From CADEDH01 sp047974625 (GTDB lineage Bacteria > Actinomycetota > Acidimicrobiia > Acidimicrobiales > SZUA-35): 64,000 nucleotides of DNA. A program made the translations under genes and the position numbers. The stretch is taken from the NCBI GenBank assembly GCA_047974625.1, contig JBKECK010000034.1:1-64000 (forward strand). Direction: 5' to 3'. This document shows positions 25,601-32,980 of this stretch, piece by piece (the first letter of the stretch is position 1; each line of letters begins with the position of its first letter). Below the pieces are notes generated by a model. That model ran no database searches and was not told the origin of the DNA. It saw only the letters and a program-made list of their open reading frames with translations.

Positions 25601-26203
25601 ATTGGTCTCCCGCTGGGCCTCGATGCCGTGGTCCTGCAGTTCGACAAAGAGGTTGTCGCGGCCGAAGATGTCCTGAAGGCGGGCCGCCTTCTCCAGCGCC
25701 AACCGCTCGTTGCCGTTCATCAGGGCCTGCAGCACATGGCCCCCGAGACAGCCGGTGGTGGCGATGACCCCCTCGGCGTGATCGGAGAGAACCTCCCAGT
25801 CGACCCGGGGCTTGTAGTAGTAGCCCTCCATGAACGCCCGGGAAGCGAGCTGGATCAGGTTCCGGTAGCCGGTGTTGTTCTCGGCTAAGGCGATCAGGTG
25901 GTAGTAGAGCTTCTTGCCCCCGTCGGTGGAGCCGCCGGAATCGTCCACCCGGCCCCGCCGACTCGGCCGCTCGAACCGGGAATCATCGGCCTGGTAGAGC
26001 TCGGTCCCGATGACGGGGTTGATCCCGTGGTCCTTGCAGATCCGGTAGAAATCGAGGACGCCGTACATGTTGCCGTGGTCGGTGATGCCCAGCGCCGGCA
26101 TCCCGTCGGCGGCCGCCTTGGCCACCAGCTCGTCCAACCGTGACGCCCCATCCAGCATCGAGTACTCGGTGTGGACGTGCAGATGGGTGAACGACGATGC
26201 CAT
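22649..26203 (-). CDS. dnaE: DNA polymerase III alpha subunit
   Basis: Replicative DNA polymerase, 1184 aa, the usual size for actinobacterial DnaE1. The N-terminal PHP domain starts FTHLHVHTEYSMLDGA and contains ITDHGNMYG. The catalytic palm has PDIDMDFDSRYRDEM (paired Asp near residue 415) with GPGRGSAAGCAVAYCL before it, and DGIHAAAVVITKDPL follows. The C-terminus carries tandem helix-hairpin-helix segments, an OB-fold (VGGVVTAFNRKWTRKGDLMAVLVLEDL) and a tau-binding-like end. I chose ATG 26203 because it begins the PHP domain directly, with AGGAG 11 bases upstream; the 28 residues of open frame before it are not family-like. Confidence 0.97.
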   Translation of the reverse strand: MASSFTHLHVHTEYSMLDGASRLDELVAKAAADGMPALGITDHGNMYGVLDFYRICKDHGINPVIGTELYQADDSRFERPSRRGRVDDSGGSTDGGKKLYYHLIALAENNTGYRNLIQLASRAFMEGYYYKPRVDWEVLSDHAEGVIATTGCLGGHVLQALMNGNERLALEKAARLQDIFGRDNLFVELQDHGIEAQRETNPQLIEIARKIGAPLVVTNDTHYTEQHGHVAQDALLCVQTGALMSDPDRFKFHGDQHYLKTAAEMRADWAELPEACDNTLWIAERANVEIEFGKPQLPDFPIPDEFTDADAYLSHMTMEGARKRWGDQLSDEVVDRLVYELDVIKRMGFSSYFLITWDLIRHARETGIRVGPGRGSAAGCAVAYCLWITDLDPIRYDLLFERFLNPSRISMPDIDMDFDSRYRDEMIRYAAERYGRDHVAQIVTFSQIKARAAVRDAARVLGYPYAVGDKVAKAMPPLVMGRDTPLKYCLERDERYVDGYAAAAELRSMIDTDDDVAKVVDVATGLEGMRRQDGIHAAAVVITKDPLTTYLPIQRKPESGQAIEDAPVVTQYEMHGVEDLGLLKMDFLGLRNLDVITDTLALIERVHDTRVPIDSVDLEDGPTYDLLRTGRSIGVFQLESAPMRALMRSMAPTSFEDVAALVALYRPGPMAANMHNDYADRKNGRKAVEHLHPDAEELLGDTYGLMIYQEQMMRISQKFAGYSLADADSLRKAAGKKKRDLMAKEREKFVAGCEREGYGAGFGETLFGVIEGFADYAFNKSHSYGYGYVSYQTAYLKANYPVEYLACLLTSVKNSLEKAAVYLNECRQMGIDVLVPDVNRSEIDFTSIPHPDGKALNAIPFGLSAIRNVGVAQMQLLLDERVANGPFESFYDFCQRVDYQVLNRRTIESLIKAGAFDSLGHPRKGLLLAFEDIVDKTVAARRERDLGVMTLFGSLGDDDGGTEDVGFDDRSVIPDEVFEKSRRLAFEKEMLGLYVSDHPLMGVEDALARRTDIALADLDQAEDGQFVAVGGVVTAFNRKWTRKGDLMAVLVLEDLTSSVETMVFPRTYSDYGHLLEDDQVVVIRGRVDKRDDQAKLMAQTVEVFDTTHVSGLPALELLLRPEQLSDALIDQLKGVLITHEGDAPVVIHLSAARSVRLADQFRVDTGNGLIPELRVLLGADAVRL

Positions 26204-26400
26204 GGGGTGCTCGCTCCTCGACGTTCCGAGACATGACCAACCACGCCGGATCGGCTCGGCCGGGCGCAGACCCGGGCCGAATGACACCGGTGTGGTTTCC
26301 CGCCGATCCTAGCCGACCCAATCCCGAACCGGGGACGGAGACCGACGCCAGGGACGGGCCGACCGCCGGGATCCACCCCAACCGCCGGGGACCGACCAGG

Positions 26401-27066
26401 CTAGGACCGCGGCTCGCTGAATCCTTCGAGGAACTCGGCCATGGCCCAACCCCAGGCGATCAGGTGGGTCCCGGTGGTCGGATCCACCTCGACCAGATCA
26501 GCCGCCGGGGGCTGCGCATCGGACAGGCCGGCCGGCTCGTGGTCGATCACGAAAATCTCGCCCTCGCTGTGGCCCACCATGGCCCGATCGTCGAACTCGA
26601 CCGCCCCGTAGCGTTTGGACAGCCGGCGGCCCCAGGCCCGCTCCTCACCGTTGGCCCGGACACCGGGCCACGGCCGCACGTCGGTGAGACCGGCGAAGAC
26701 CTGATAGGGACCGGCCCCCGCCACCCGAGCGGCGACGATGACGTCCTCGTCCGGGAAGGCCATCAGGGCCTTGTGGTAGTTCTCGGCCATGAGGGCCTCG
26801 ATCGTGCCGGCCCGAACGTCGGTGCGGGCGATCGACGCCATCCCGATCACCAGGGCCGGCGTGCCCCCGATGCGCTCCAGGGTGGACAACATGAAACCCT
26901 GCAACCGGCCGTCGTCCAGGGCCTCGGTGGCGAGTACCCACTCCGTGGCCTCCTTCGACAGGATCCCAGCTTCCCAACCGACCGTCGTGGCCACCAGGTC
27001 GGCCATATCAGCGAAGTCTGCGTCTCCCAGTGCTGCACAGTCCCGGCAACGAACCTCGATCCCCAC
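26401..27066 (-). CDS. Protein of unknown function (possible diverged acetyltransferase fold)
   Basis: Soluble 221-aa protein with no signal or membrane segment. I do not recognise it. The N-terminal half (GFMLSTLERIGGTPALVIGMASIARTD, then MAENYHKALMAFPDEDVIVAARVAG) has the strand-turn-strand and long-helix rhythm seen in some GNAT-type domains, but no acetyl-CoA P-loop motif is visible. There are two cysteines near the start (VRCRDCAALGDADFADMADL). Codon use matches its neighbours. GTG start. It lies 197 bases downstream of dnaE's start region on the same strand and has its own candidate promoter, so it is probably monocistronic. Confidence 0.65.
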   Translation of the reverse strand: MGIEVRCRDCAALGDADFADMADLVATTVGWEAGILSKEATEWVLATEALDDGRLQGFMLSTLERIGGTPALVIGMASIARTDVRAGTIEALMAENYHKALMAFPDEDVIVAARVAGAGPYQVFAGLTDVRPWPGVRANGEERAWGRRLSKRYGAVEFDDRAMVGHSEGEIFVIDHEPAGLSDAQPPAADLVEVDPTTGTHLIAWGWAMAEFLEGFSEPRS

Positions 27067-27114
27067 GTCCGCTCTTCCCCCTGCTCAATACGCCAAAACG
27101 GCGGTCGAAACAAC

Positions 27115-27141
27115 ACAGTATCTCTGAGCCCCAAATGTCAA
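27115..27141 (-). promoter_or_regulatory. Candidate promoter of the unknown protein gene
   Basis: On the minus strand a perfect TTGACA (forward 27136-27141) and a TACTGT (forward 27115-27120) are 15 bases apart, about 50 bases before the GTG start. Both hexamers are good, but the spacer is 2 bases shorter than optimal. Confidence 0.4.
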
Positions 27142-27270
27142 TTGTCCCCGCCAACGGTCGCCGCTCGCAACTTGACGGGTGCATCATGACCACCGCGGCG
27201 ACGACGGGCCCGCCACCACCGTACCGGGCGACCTCCGGCCCCCGGGTCGCGGTGGGTGCGGACGGTGGCG

Positions 27271-27798
27271 TCAGAGGTAGACGCCGGATCCCGACGACGG
27301 CTGCTGGGGCCCACCGGGCTGGGGGCCGGCCTGGTGCCCGGGAGGCAACGCCCCGGACCGCTGCATCATCTCCAGCTGCTGGCGGGCGGCTGCCTGCTGG
27401 GCGAACAGGGTGGCCTGGATCCCATGGAACAGGCCTTCGAGCCAACCCACGAGCTGGGCCTGGGCGATGCGCAGCTCAGCCTCGCTGGGGACCTCGTCAC
27501 CGTCGAAGGGCAGGGCCAACCGGGCCAGTTCGTCGCGCAGATCACCCGACAGGGCCTCCGAAAGCTCCGACACCGACGTGTCGTAGATCTCCCGGAGGCG
27601 ATCCCGCCCGGGCTCGTCGAGATCGGTGGTGCGGACCTCCTCGAGCAACTGCTTGATCATAGTGCCGATCCGCATCACCTTGGCCGGTTCCGACACGGTG
27701 GCCTGCTCCTCGGCCCCTGCGTCGTCCCCGACACCGTCGTCGGCGACGGGACCTCCGTCGGCGACGATCTCCGGGGTCTCGTGCTGGGAGTCACTCAT
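27271..27798 (-). CDS. bpa: Bacterial proteasome activator (Bpa/DUF2587)
   Basis: Ring-forming, ATP-independent activator of the actinobacterial 20S proteasome, 175 aa. The conserved core is PAKVMRIGTMIKQLLEEVR, RDRLREIYDTSVSEL, then LPFDGDEVPSEAELRIAQAQ with LVGWLEGLFHGIQATLFAQQ, a four-helix bundle closely matching mycobacterial Rv3780. The C-terminus ends GVYL, where the mycobacterial protein ends GQYL. That tail inserts between proteasome alpha subunits, so the tyrosine-leucine end is kept. Proteasome genes are not in the window, but this gene implies the organism has a 20S proteasome. The preceding same-strand gene ends 21 bases upstream, so they may be co-transcribed. Confidence 0.92.
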   Translation of the reverse strand: MSDSQHETPEIVADGGPVADDGVGDDAGAEEQATVSEPAKVMRIGTMIKQLLEEVRTTDLDEPGRDRLREIYDTSVSELSEALSGDLRDELARLALPFDGDEVPSEAELRIAQAQLVGWLEGLFHGIQATLFAQQAAARQQLEMMQRSGALPPGHQAGPQPGGPQQPSSGSGVYL

Positions 27799-27819
27799 AG
27801 GCCCCGTTTTATCCCGTGG

Positions 27820-28950
27820 TCAGGCCGAGGCCACCAGACAGGGCACCAACATCTCGGCCGAGGTCAGCGAACCGTGCCTTCCTACCAGGTCGAACGGACC
27901 GGTGTCGTCGGGGTCGTCGAACGAGATCGCCTCGAAGGGCAGCAGGGCCACATCACCTAGACGTTCCCTCACCCCCGGTGACATCCCGGTGCCGAACCAC
28001 CGCTCGTCCAGCATCTGGTCGGCGGTGCGGATCCAGGCCCGGTCACCGTGGGCCTCCTCGGCCGCGGCCACCACGTCGCCGAGACGGTCCGGGCCGGCGT
28101 GCAGCCAGCGGAACCGCCCCTCGCCGGACAAGCCGGTGCAGTTGGCCAGGACGTCGGGGTCGATCGGGATCGAGCCGTGCCGGCAGTCGACCTGGCCGTG
28201 ATCAGCGGTCACCAGCACTGTCGTGCCCGACGGCACTGCCTCGAGCACGGCGGCCACCAGCCGATCGACGAAGGACAGCTCCGCTTCGTAGGTGGAGTCC
28301 AGGCCGTACTCGTGGGCCACCTTGTCGATGCCCTCGTAGTAGGCGTACACCACCTCCTCACCGCCCCGCAGCAGCCGGGCCGTCTCGTGCACCAGCACCG
28401 CCGGCGTCCGGTAGCCGATCAGGCGGCCGCCCCGGAGGTGGGCCTCGCTGAACCCGGACAGCCGGAACTCGGCCTTGGTGACCAGGGCCGGTGAGCGGCC
28501 CATGAACGGGGCGTAGGGCTGGAGCACCGCCGGCGGGATCACCGATCGGGCGTCCGGGTTCGACGGGGTGGCCCACCGAAGGGTGTTGAGCACCTGGCCG
28601 TCGACGACCATCCGGTACCCGACGATGCCGTGTTCCGCCGGGGTCAGGGCGGTGGTGATCGACGTCAGGGCGGTGGCGGTGGTGGAGGGGGCCACGGTGG
28701 TGATCGGCCCCCCGGCCATGGCCGACAGGGTGGGGGCGAGATGGGAACGTTCCTGAAGCTGGAGCCAACCCAGCCCGTCGAGTACCAGTAGGACGCGGGG
28801 CCCTGAGGTCGGGAACGTGGCCGGCAGGGCCGCCCCGTCCCCCACCCCGAGAAGGGGGGCCAACAGGTCCGTGGTACAGCCCTGACCGAACGCCGGGGTC
28901 ACCGGACCGGTGATCTGGTCCGGGCCCGACGACTCACCTTGGTTACTCAT
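27820..28950 (-). CDS. Type I phosphodiesterase/nucleotide pyrophosphatase family protein (alkaline phosphatase superfamily)
   Basis: Predicted metal-dependent phospho- or sulfohydrolase, 376 aa, without a signal peptide. Superfamily landmarks appear in order: VLLVLDGLGWLQ (first metal Asp), VAPSTTATALTSI (nucleophile Thr), YYEGIDKVAHEYG (metal Asp and His) and VTADHGQVD (Asp-His pair). This matches PF01663. Substrate unknown. I chose ATG 28950 (MSNQGESSG) over longer frames that run into the 74-bp tandem repeat, where the translation is repeat-derived. Similar genes often neighbour bpa or proteasome-associated genes in Actinomycetota, but that link here is by proximity only. Confidence 0.85.
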   Translation of the reverse strand: MSNQGESSGPDQITGPVTPAFGQGCTTDLLAPLLGVGDGAALPATFPTSGPRVLLVLDGLGWLQLQERSHLAPTLSAMAGGPITTVAPSTTATALTSITTALTPAEHGIVGYRMVVDGQVLNTLRWATPSNPDARSVIPPAVLQPYAPFMGRSPALVTKAEFRLSGFSEAHLRGGRLIGYRTPAVLVHETARLLRGGEEVVYAYYEGIDKVAHEYGLDSTYEAELSFVDRLVAAVLEAVPSGTTVLVTADHGQVDCRHGSIPIDPDVLANCTGLSGEGRFRWLHAGPDRLGDVVAAAEEAHGDRAWIRTADQMLDERWFGTGMSPGVRERLGDVALLPFEAISFDDPDDTGPFDLVGRHGSLTSAEMLVPCLVASA

Positions 28951-29110
28951 GTCCACTGTCCGCTCGTCGTCCGGTGACTTCCTGGTGCCTGACACGTCGT
29001 CGGGTCGGCGGCAGATCATGATAGGCCGCGACGACAAGTTCGCCGGGGTTGGGTCGCCAGGTCGTGAGACTGTGTCCCAGAGCCGGCCAGATGCTGTCCG
29101 CTCCTCGGCC

Positions 29111-29289
29111 CCCCACCACAACCAAGCCCCCCGCACCGGCCAGGTACCGTCCGCTCTTCGGCCAAGGCCTCATCGCCCCCGGGGCCCCACCACAACCAAG
29201 CCCCCCGCACCGGCCAGGTACCGTCCGCTCTTCGGCCAAGGCCTCATCGCCCCCGGGGCCCCACCACAACCAAGCCCCCCGCACCGGCC
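29111..29289 (+). repeat. Tandem array of the dispersed CTCTTCGGCC core repeat, locus B (74-bp period)
   Basis: Units begin at 29111, 29185 and 29259 (the third is partial, 31 bases). Each full unit starts CCCCACCACAACCAAGCC, continues through CACCGGCCAGGTACC and includes the 22-bp core (CTCTTCGGCCAAGGCCTC then ATCG). The array fills most of a 374-bp divergent gap between the phosphodiesterase gene and the Rrf2 gene. Units are virtually identical, which indicates recent expansion. The core matches loci at 18.1 and 62.6 kb. Confidence 0.9.
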
Positions 29290-29311
29290 CCGGTGCACAC
29301 GGTGGGCCGGG

Positions 29312-29317
29312 TAGCCT
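29312..29317 (+). promoter_or_regulatory. Candidate -10 box for a leaderless rrf2 transcript
   Basis: TAGCCT fits TANNNT and ends 7 bases before GTG 29325, the spacing expected when transcription starts at the start codon. No clear -35 is present 17-18 bases upstream, so this is suggestive only. Confidence 0.35.
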
Positions 29318-29324
29318 GGGGGGT

Positions 29325-29777
29325 GTGAAGGTGTCGACCAGGGGCGATTACGCCAGCCGGGCGCTGCTGTCGCTGGCCATCCACGGCGACGCCGAAGGGC
29401 CGACGACGGTGCGGGACATCGCGGATCGCACCGGGCTCCCCCAGCCCTACCTCGAGCAGATCCTGCTCGCCCTGAAGGGGGCCGGGCTGGTGCGGTCGAA
29501 ACGGGGCGTCGGGGGCGGCTACATCCTGGCCCGCCCGGCCGACCAGATCACCCTGGCCGAGATCATCCGGGCCGTCGACGGGCCGATCACCCTCGGCGAC
29601 TTCGGGGAACCGCACCGGGACGGGGCGTGCGACCATGAGGGCCAGTGCGTGCTGCTGGCGATCTGGCACACCGTGGGTGACGCCATGCGCCACCATCTGG
29701 AGGGCTGGACCCTGGCCGACATCACCGCCATGTCCCGCGGCGATCTCCCCTGGCCGGACTCGGTATCCACCGACTGA
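29325..29777 (+). CDS. Rrf2 family transcriptional regulator
   Basis: Winged-helix regulator, 150 aa. It opens KVSTRGDYASRALLSLAIHG, followed by the DNA-recognition helix region RDIADRTGLPQPYLEQILLAL and the wing GLVRSKRGVGGGYILARPA. The C-terminal cluster loop has two cysteines five residues apart (GACDHEGQC); the third Cys of IscR/NsrR-type Fe-S ligation is absent. It may therefore bind a cluster with other ligands, or sense by thiol chemistry. I chose GTG 29325 because the upstream frame is repeat-derived. The nitroreductase gene starts 4 bases after its stop, so the two form an operon. Confidence 0.88.
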   Translation: MKVSTRGDYASRALLSLAIHGDAEGPTTVRDIADRTGLPQPYLEQILLALKGAGLVRSKRGVGGGYILARPADQITLAEIIRAVDGPITLGDFGEPHRDGACDHEGQCVLLAIWHTVGDAMRHHLEGWTLADITAMSRGDLPWPDSVSTD

Positions 29778-29781
29778 TCGC

Positions 29782-30411
29782 ATGGAGCTGGTCCGAGCCC
29801 TGGCCCGGCGCCGCATGGTCCGGGCGTTCGCCCCCGACCCGATCGACGCCGGAACCCTCGACGAATTGCTCGACCGGGCCCGCCGGGCCCCGTCGGCAGG
29901 TAACACCCAGGCGGTCGCCTTCGTGGTGCTCGACACCCCGGAGGCCACCGCCGCCTACTGGGACGTGACCCTGCCCCCACCCCGCCGGACCGGGTTCCGG
30001 TGGCCCGGGCTGGTGGCCGCCCCGGCCCTCGTGCTGGTGACCACCCGACCCGACGCCTATCCCACCCGCTACGCCGAGGCCGACAAGGCGGCCACCGGGC
30101 TCGGGGCCGGAACCGACGCCTGGCCGGTGCCGTACTGGTGGGTGGACGCCGGGGCTGTCGTCCAGAACATCCTGCTCCTGGCCGTCGACACCGGGCTCGG
30201 CGCCTGCCTGTTCGGCCCCTTCGGCCACGAGACCACCGTGGCCCACCGTTTCGGTCTCGATGAGGGGACCCGGATCGTGGCCACGATCGCCCTCGGCCGG
30301 CCCCGGGCGGACACGCCGGGCCGGTCCGCGCTCCGGGCCCGGGCACCCCGCCACGAGGTGATCCACCGGCCCCGGCTGTCTCAGGTACTGGGCCCGGACT
30401 CCCCCGCCTGA
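29782..30411 (+). CDS. Nitroreductase family protein
   Basis: FMN-dependent NAD(P)H oxidoreductase-like protein, 209 aa. The N-terminus MELVRALARRRMVRAFAPDP and RRAPSAGNTQAVAFVVLD is the FMN-phosphate-binding region (RR, then PSAGN). DAGAVVQNILLLAVDTGLGACLFGPF matches the central dimer/FMN helix, and IALGRP the C-terminal segment. Substrates cannot be inferred. Co-transcription with the Rrf2 gene suggests redox or nitrosative control. Its 3' end overlaps the convergent rluD by 31 bases. Confidence 0.87.
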   Translation: MELVRALARRRMVRAFAPDPIDAGTLDELLDRARRAPSAGNTQAVAFVVLDTPEATAAYWDVTLPPPRRTGFRWPGLVAAPALVLVTTRPDAYPTRYAEADKAATGLGAGTDAWPVPYWWVDAGAVVQNILLLAVDTGLGACLFGPFGHETTVAHRFGLDEGTRIVATIALGRPRADTPGRSALRARAPRHEVIHRPRLSQVLGPDSPA

Positions 30412-31370
30412 CCCCCCGGCACGGGGGCAGACCGGGTGGTCACCGCCGCCGCCACCGCCACCAGATCGGACGGTAGGGGCGATTCCCAGGCCATCGCCTC
30501 CCCGGTACCGGGATGCCGGATACCCAACCGTTCGGCGTGCAGGAACGGGCGGTCCAGCGAGGGGGCCGGGGCCCGGAGCTCAGGCCCGCCGTACACGAGA
30601 TCCCCGACCACGGGGTGACCGATGGCCTGGAGGTGGGCCCGGATCTGGTGGGTGCGTCCGGTCTCCAACCGACACGTGAGCTCGGTGACCGGGCCAACAC
30701 CGGGGAGTTCCCCCCGGCGCACCACCCGGTACGTGGTCCGAGCCGATTTCCCGTCGGCCACCACGGCCCGGGCGGCCGGATTGGCCGGCGACCGCCCGAG
30801 GGGGGCGTCGATGGTGCCAGAGTCGGCCTCGACGGTGCCCGCCACCAGGGTCCGGTACCGGCGTTCCACGGTCCGGGCCCGGAGCTGACGGCTCAGGTCG
30901 GCGTGCGCCTCGTCGGTGAGGGCCACCATCAGCACCCCGGAGGTTCCCTTGTCGAGCCGGTGGACGATCCCCGGCCGAGCCGGATCACCAACGTCGGCCA
31001 CCGCCGGGTAACGGGCCAGCAGGGCGGCCACCAGGGTACCGTCGGGGTTGCCGGCCCCGGGGTGGACGACCATACCCGCCGGCTTGTCCACGATGAGGAC
31101 GGTGTCGTCGGCGTAGACGACGGGAAGGGCGATGGTGGCGTCGGCCCGGGGCCGGTCGTCACCGACCGCATGGGTGATCTCGAGGCGGTCCCCGGCGGCG
31201 ACCCGCTGGGACCCCTTGGCCGGCCGCCGACCGTTGAGCAACACCGCATCGGTCCCGATCAGGGCCGCCACCTCGCGTCGGCTGAGGTCGGCCACGAGGG
31301 CGACCACCCGGTCGACCCGTTCCCCGTCGAGGGCGTCGGGCACCGATTCGTGGAGGTGCCGCTCGTTCAC
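30381..31370 (-). CDS. rluD: RNA pseudouridine synthase, RluD/RluA family
   Basis: Pseudouridine synthase for 23S rRNA helix 69 or a similar site, 329 aa. An N-terminal S4-like domain (DRVVALVADLSRREVAALIG) is followed by the catalytic domain. Motifs are VVYADDTVLIVDKPAGMVVHPG, HRLDKGTSGVLMVA with the catalytic Asp, then RYRTLVAG and ETGRTHQIRAHLQAIGHPVVGD. The GTG start overlaps the lspA stop by 4 bases (GTGA), the lspA-rluD order seen in many Actinomycetota. Exact target site is inferred from family only. Confidence 0.93.
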   Translation of the reverse strand: MNERHLHESVPDALDGERVDRVVALVADLSRREVAALIGTDAVLLNGRRPAKGSQRVAAGDRLEITHAVGDDRPRADATIALPVVYADDTVLIVDKPAGMVVHPGAGNPDGTLVAALLARYPAVADVGDPARPGIVHRLDKGTSGVLMVALTDEAHADLSRQLRARTVERRYRTLVAGTVEADSGTIDAPLGRSPANPAARAVVADGKSARTTYRVVRRGELPGVGPVTELTCRLETGRTHQIRAHLQAIGHPVVGDLVYGGPELRAPAPSLDRPFLHAERLGIRHPGTGEAMAWESPLPSDLVAVAAAVTTRSAPVPGGQAGESGPST

Positions 31371-31960
31371 GACGGATCCGGACCATCGGGGTCGCCGGTC
31401 TCGTCCGGTTCGGAGTCGGCCGGCTCAGGTTCGGGACTGACGATGGCCATGAGGGCGAACACGATGACGCCGACCACCACGGCGATATCGGCCACGTTGA
31501 ACACCGGCCACCACTGGACGTCGATGAAGTCGATCACCGGGCCGGTGAGGGGGCCGGATTCGGCCCGGACCACCCGGTCGATCAGATTGCCCACGGCGCC
31601 CCCGACAATGGCGCCCAGGACGATCGGCCCCCACCGGTCCGTCCGGTGACGGGTCAGGTGCAGCAGGTAGGCGGACATGCCGACGGCAATCACCGCGAAG
31701 ACCGGGCCTAGGCCGGTCCCGGTGCTGAAGGCGGCCCCTCGGTTCTCGACCAGGTGGAACCGGAGGCTCCCGATCACGTCGATGCAGCCATCGGTGTCGA
31801 TCCGGCACGGCCCGGCCACGAGGCGGGACTCGGCCCACATCTTGGTGAACCGATCCACGAGCACGACCCCGACCGCGACGATCAGGGCCGTGACCACCGG
31901 CCGGGCGCGCCAACGGGTTGTCGGTGGAGTCAGAACATCGACGTCTTGTGCTGGACGCAA
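31367..31960 (-). CDS. lspA: Lipoprotein signal peptidase (signal peptidase II)
   Basis: Integral membrane aspartyl protease that cleaves prolipoprotein signal peptides, 197 aa. There are four membrane segments (first VVTALIVAVGVVLVDRFTK). Conserved boxes are NRGAAFS, GGAVGNLIDRV (first catalytic Asp) and VIDFIDVQWWPVFNVADIAVV (second catalytic Asp). An acidic C-terminal tail follows. The only upstream start in frame is TTG 31960, with GAGG 7 bases before; this makes a 31-base overlap with the TraR/DksA gene. GTG 31897 would trim the cytoplasmic N-terminus to the first helix. The gene is coupled to rluD. Confidence 0.93.
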   Translation of the reverse strand: MRPAQDVDVLTPPTTRWRARPVVTALIVAVGVVLVDRFTKMWAESRLVAGPCRIDTDGCIDVIGSLRFHLVENRGAAFSTGTGLGPVFAVIAVGMSAYLLHLTRHRTDRWGPIVLGAIVGGAVGNLIDRVVRAESGPLTGPVIDFIDVQWWPVFNVADIAVVVGVIVFALMAIVSPEPEPADSEPDETGDPDGPDPS

Positions 31961-32382
31961 ACCGAGGCCTCAGGGATGGCTTCGAGCCGCTCCTTGGGGA
32001 TGATGTCATCCCCGGCGGCACAGTGACCGTAGGTCCCGTTGTCGAGCCTAGCGAGCGCCTGGTCGATCTCGGCCACGGCCTGCCGGGCCGCTGCCGACAG
32101 GGCGAGGTCACGGTCCCGTTCCACCGCGATGGTGTCGCCCTCACCGGACTCCTCGTCGAACTGGACGTCGCCGGGTTCACGGTCGGCCATCAGCGCCGCC
32201 GCCTCGGCCGCCAGCCGGTCGGCGTTGGCCGTGTAGCTGGCCCGTTCGGTCAACAACGCCTCCCGCTGCTGATCCAGCCACGCCTGGTCGTGGAGGAAGG
32301 CCTCTTCGGGAGGGTAGGAATCGTTGCCTTTTCCCGTGACCTTCTTGGCCGTCTTGGTGCTTTTCGTGGTGCTTTTCGCCAT
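31930..32382 (-). CDS. TraR/DksA family protein with degenerate zinc finger
   Basis: Coiled-coil RNA-polymerase-binding-type protein, 150 aa. A Lys/Thr-rich N-terminal tail (MAKSTTKSTKTAKKVTGKG) is followed by a helical hairpin (AWLDQQREALLTERASYTAN onward, DRDLALSAAARQAVAEIDQA) and then the finger YGHCAAGDDIIPKERLEA with SVCVQH. Only two of the four zinc cysteines remain: the second is Gly and the fourth is His, so metal binding is doubtful or non-standard. ATG 32382 is preceded by AGGA at a 6-base spacing. The TraR/DksA-lspA-rluD order is shared with other Actinomycetota. Function in this organism is inferred. Confidence 0.85.
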   Translation of the reverse strand: MAKSTTKSTKTAKKVTGKGNDSYPPEEAFLHDQAWLDQQREALLTERASYTANADRLAAEAAALMADREPGDVQFDEESGEGDTIAVERDRDLALSAAARQAVAEIDQALARLDNGTYGHCAAGDDIIPKERLEAIPEASVCVQHKTSMF

Positions 32383-32980
32383 GGGTCTTCCTGATTGCGC
32401 TCGTGTGCGCCGCGCTACTCCCGACCGCCGAAACGGCCGGCTCTTGGACGACGTTGGATCGATCCGATCGGCAGACCAACCCGAGTTCCTGATGAAGTTC
32501 TTCCCGTCTGCGCTGAAGAGCAACCACCTAACGCCACCCCAACCAGCACCCCCCTGAGCAGGGGCGACGTCTGCCACGTCTGGGCTGTCCGCTGTGTTGA
32601 TGTTGTCACGTCAGGTGCTCACTGAAGCCGAACACTGCCCACACCGCCACGCGCGTCACCCCCTGCCGGGGCACAAACGGCACCGGCGGCGGAAGTGAGA
32701 CGGCGGTCTGGTCGCCCCGGTCCCCGGGGTGAAATAGTCGACGTATGGTAGCGGAGATCGGCGGCGTGCTCCAGCAGGTGCCGTCCACCGGGACTGGCCA
32801 GTGACGTCCGCCACCGGCCGGCGCCGGGCGGTGGCGCCTCGACCGGAAACGGAACGGGCCCCGACCGGACGATCGGGACCCGTGGCCTCGGGCCGGGAAC
32901 TCCCGGACCCGGTGGAATTGTGGCCCCTCCCGGCGTGTGGGGGGGAGGGACGCTCGGCTCAGAGCCGAGACAGGTGTGCG
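32383..32980. other. Gene-free interval between divIVA and the TraR/DksA gene
   Basis: About 600 bases with no convincing coding region on either strand; short frames here lack family motifs. On the minus strand it includes the 3' flank of divIVA with a GC-rich hairpin, and upstream DNA of the TraR/DksA gene. No tRNA-like cloverleaf or riboswitch consensus was seen. Confidence 0.5.
32925..32949 (-). terminator. Candidate terminator hairpin after divIVA
   Basis: CCCTCCC (32925-32931) and GGGAGGG (32943-32949) form a 7-bp stem with an 11-nt loop, about 32 bases beyond the divIVA stop on the minus strand. There is no T-tract. It would mark the end of the long division operon. Confidence 0.4.

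Noticed and set aside
32606..32788. 60-codon minus-strand frame in the divIVA-TraR/DksA gap
   Set aside because: No start signal, no recognisable domain, and composition like random high-GC sequence.
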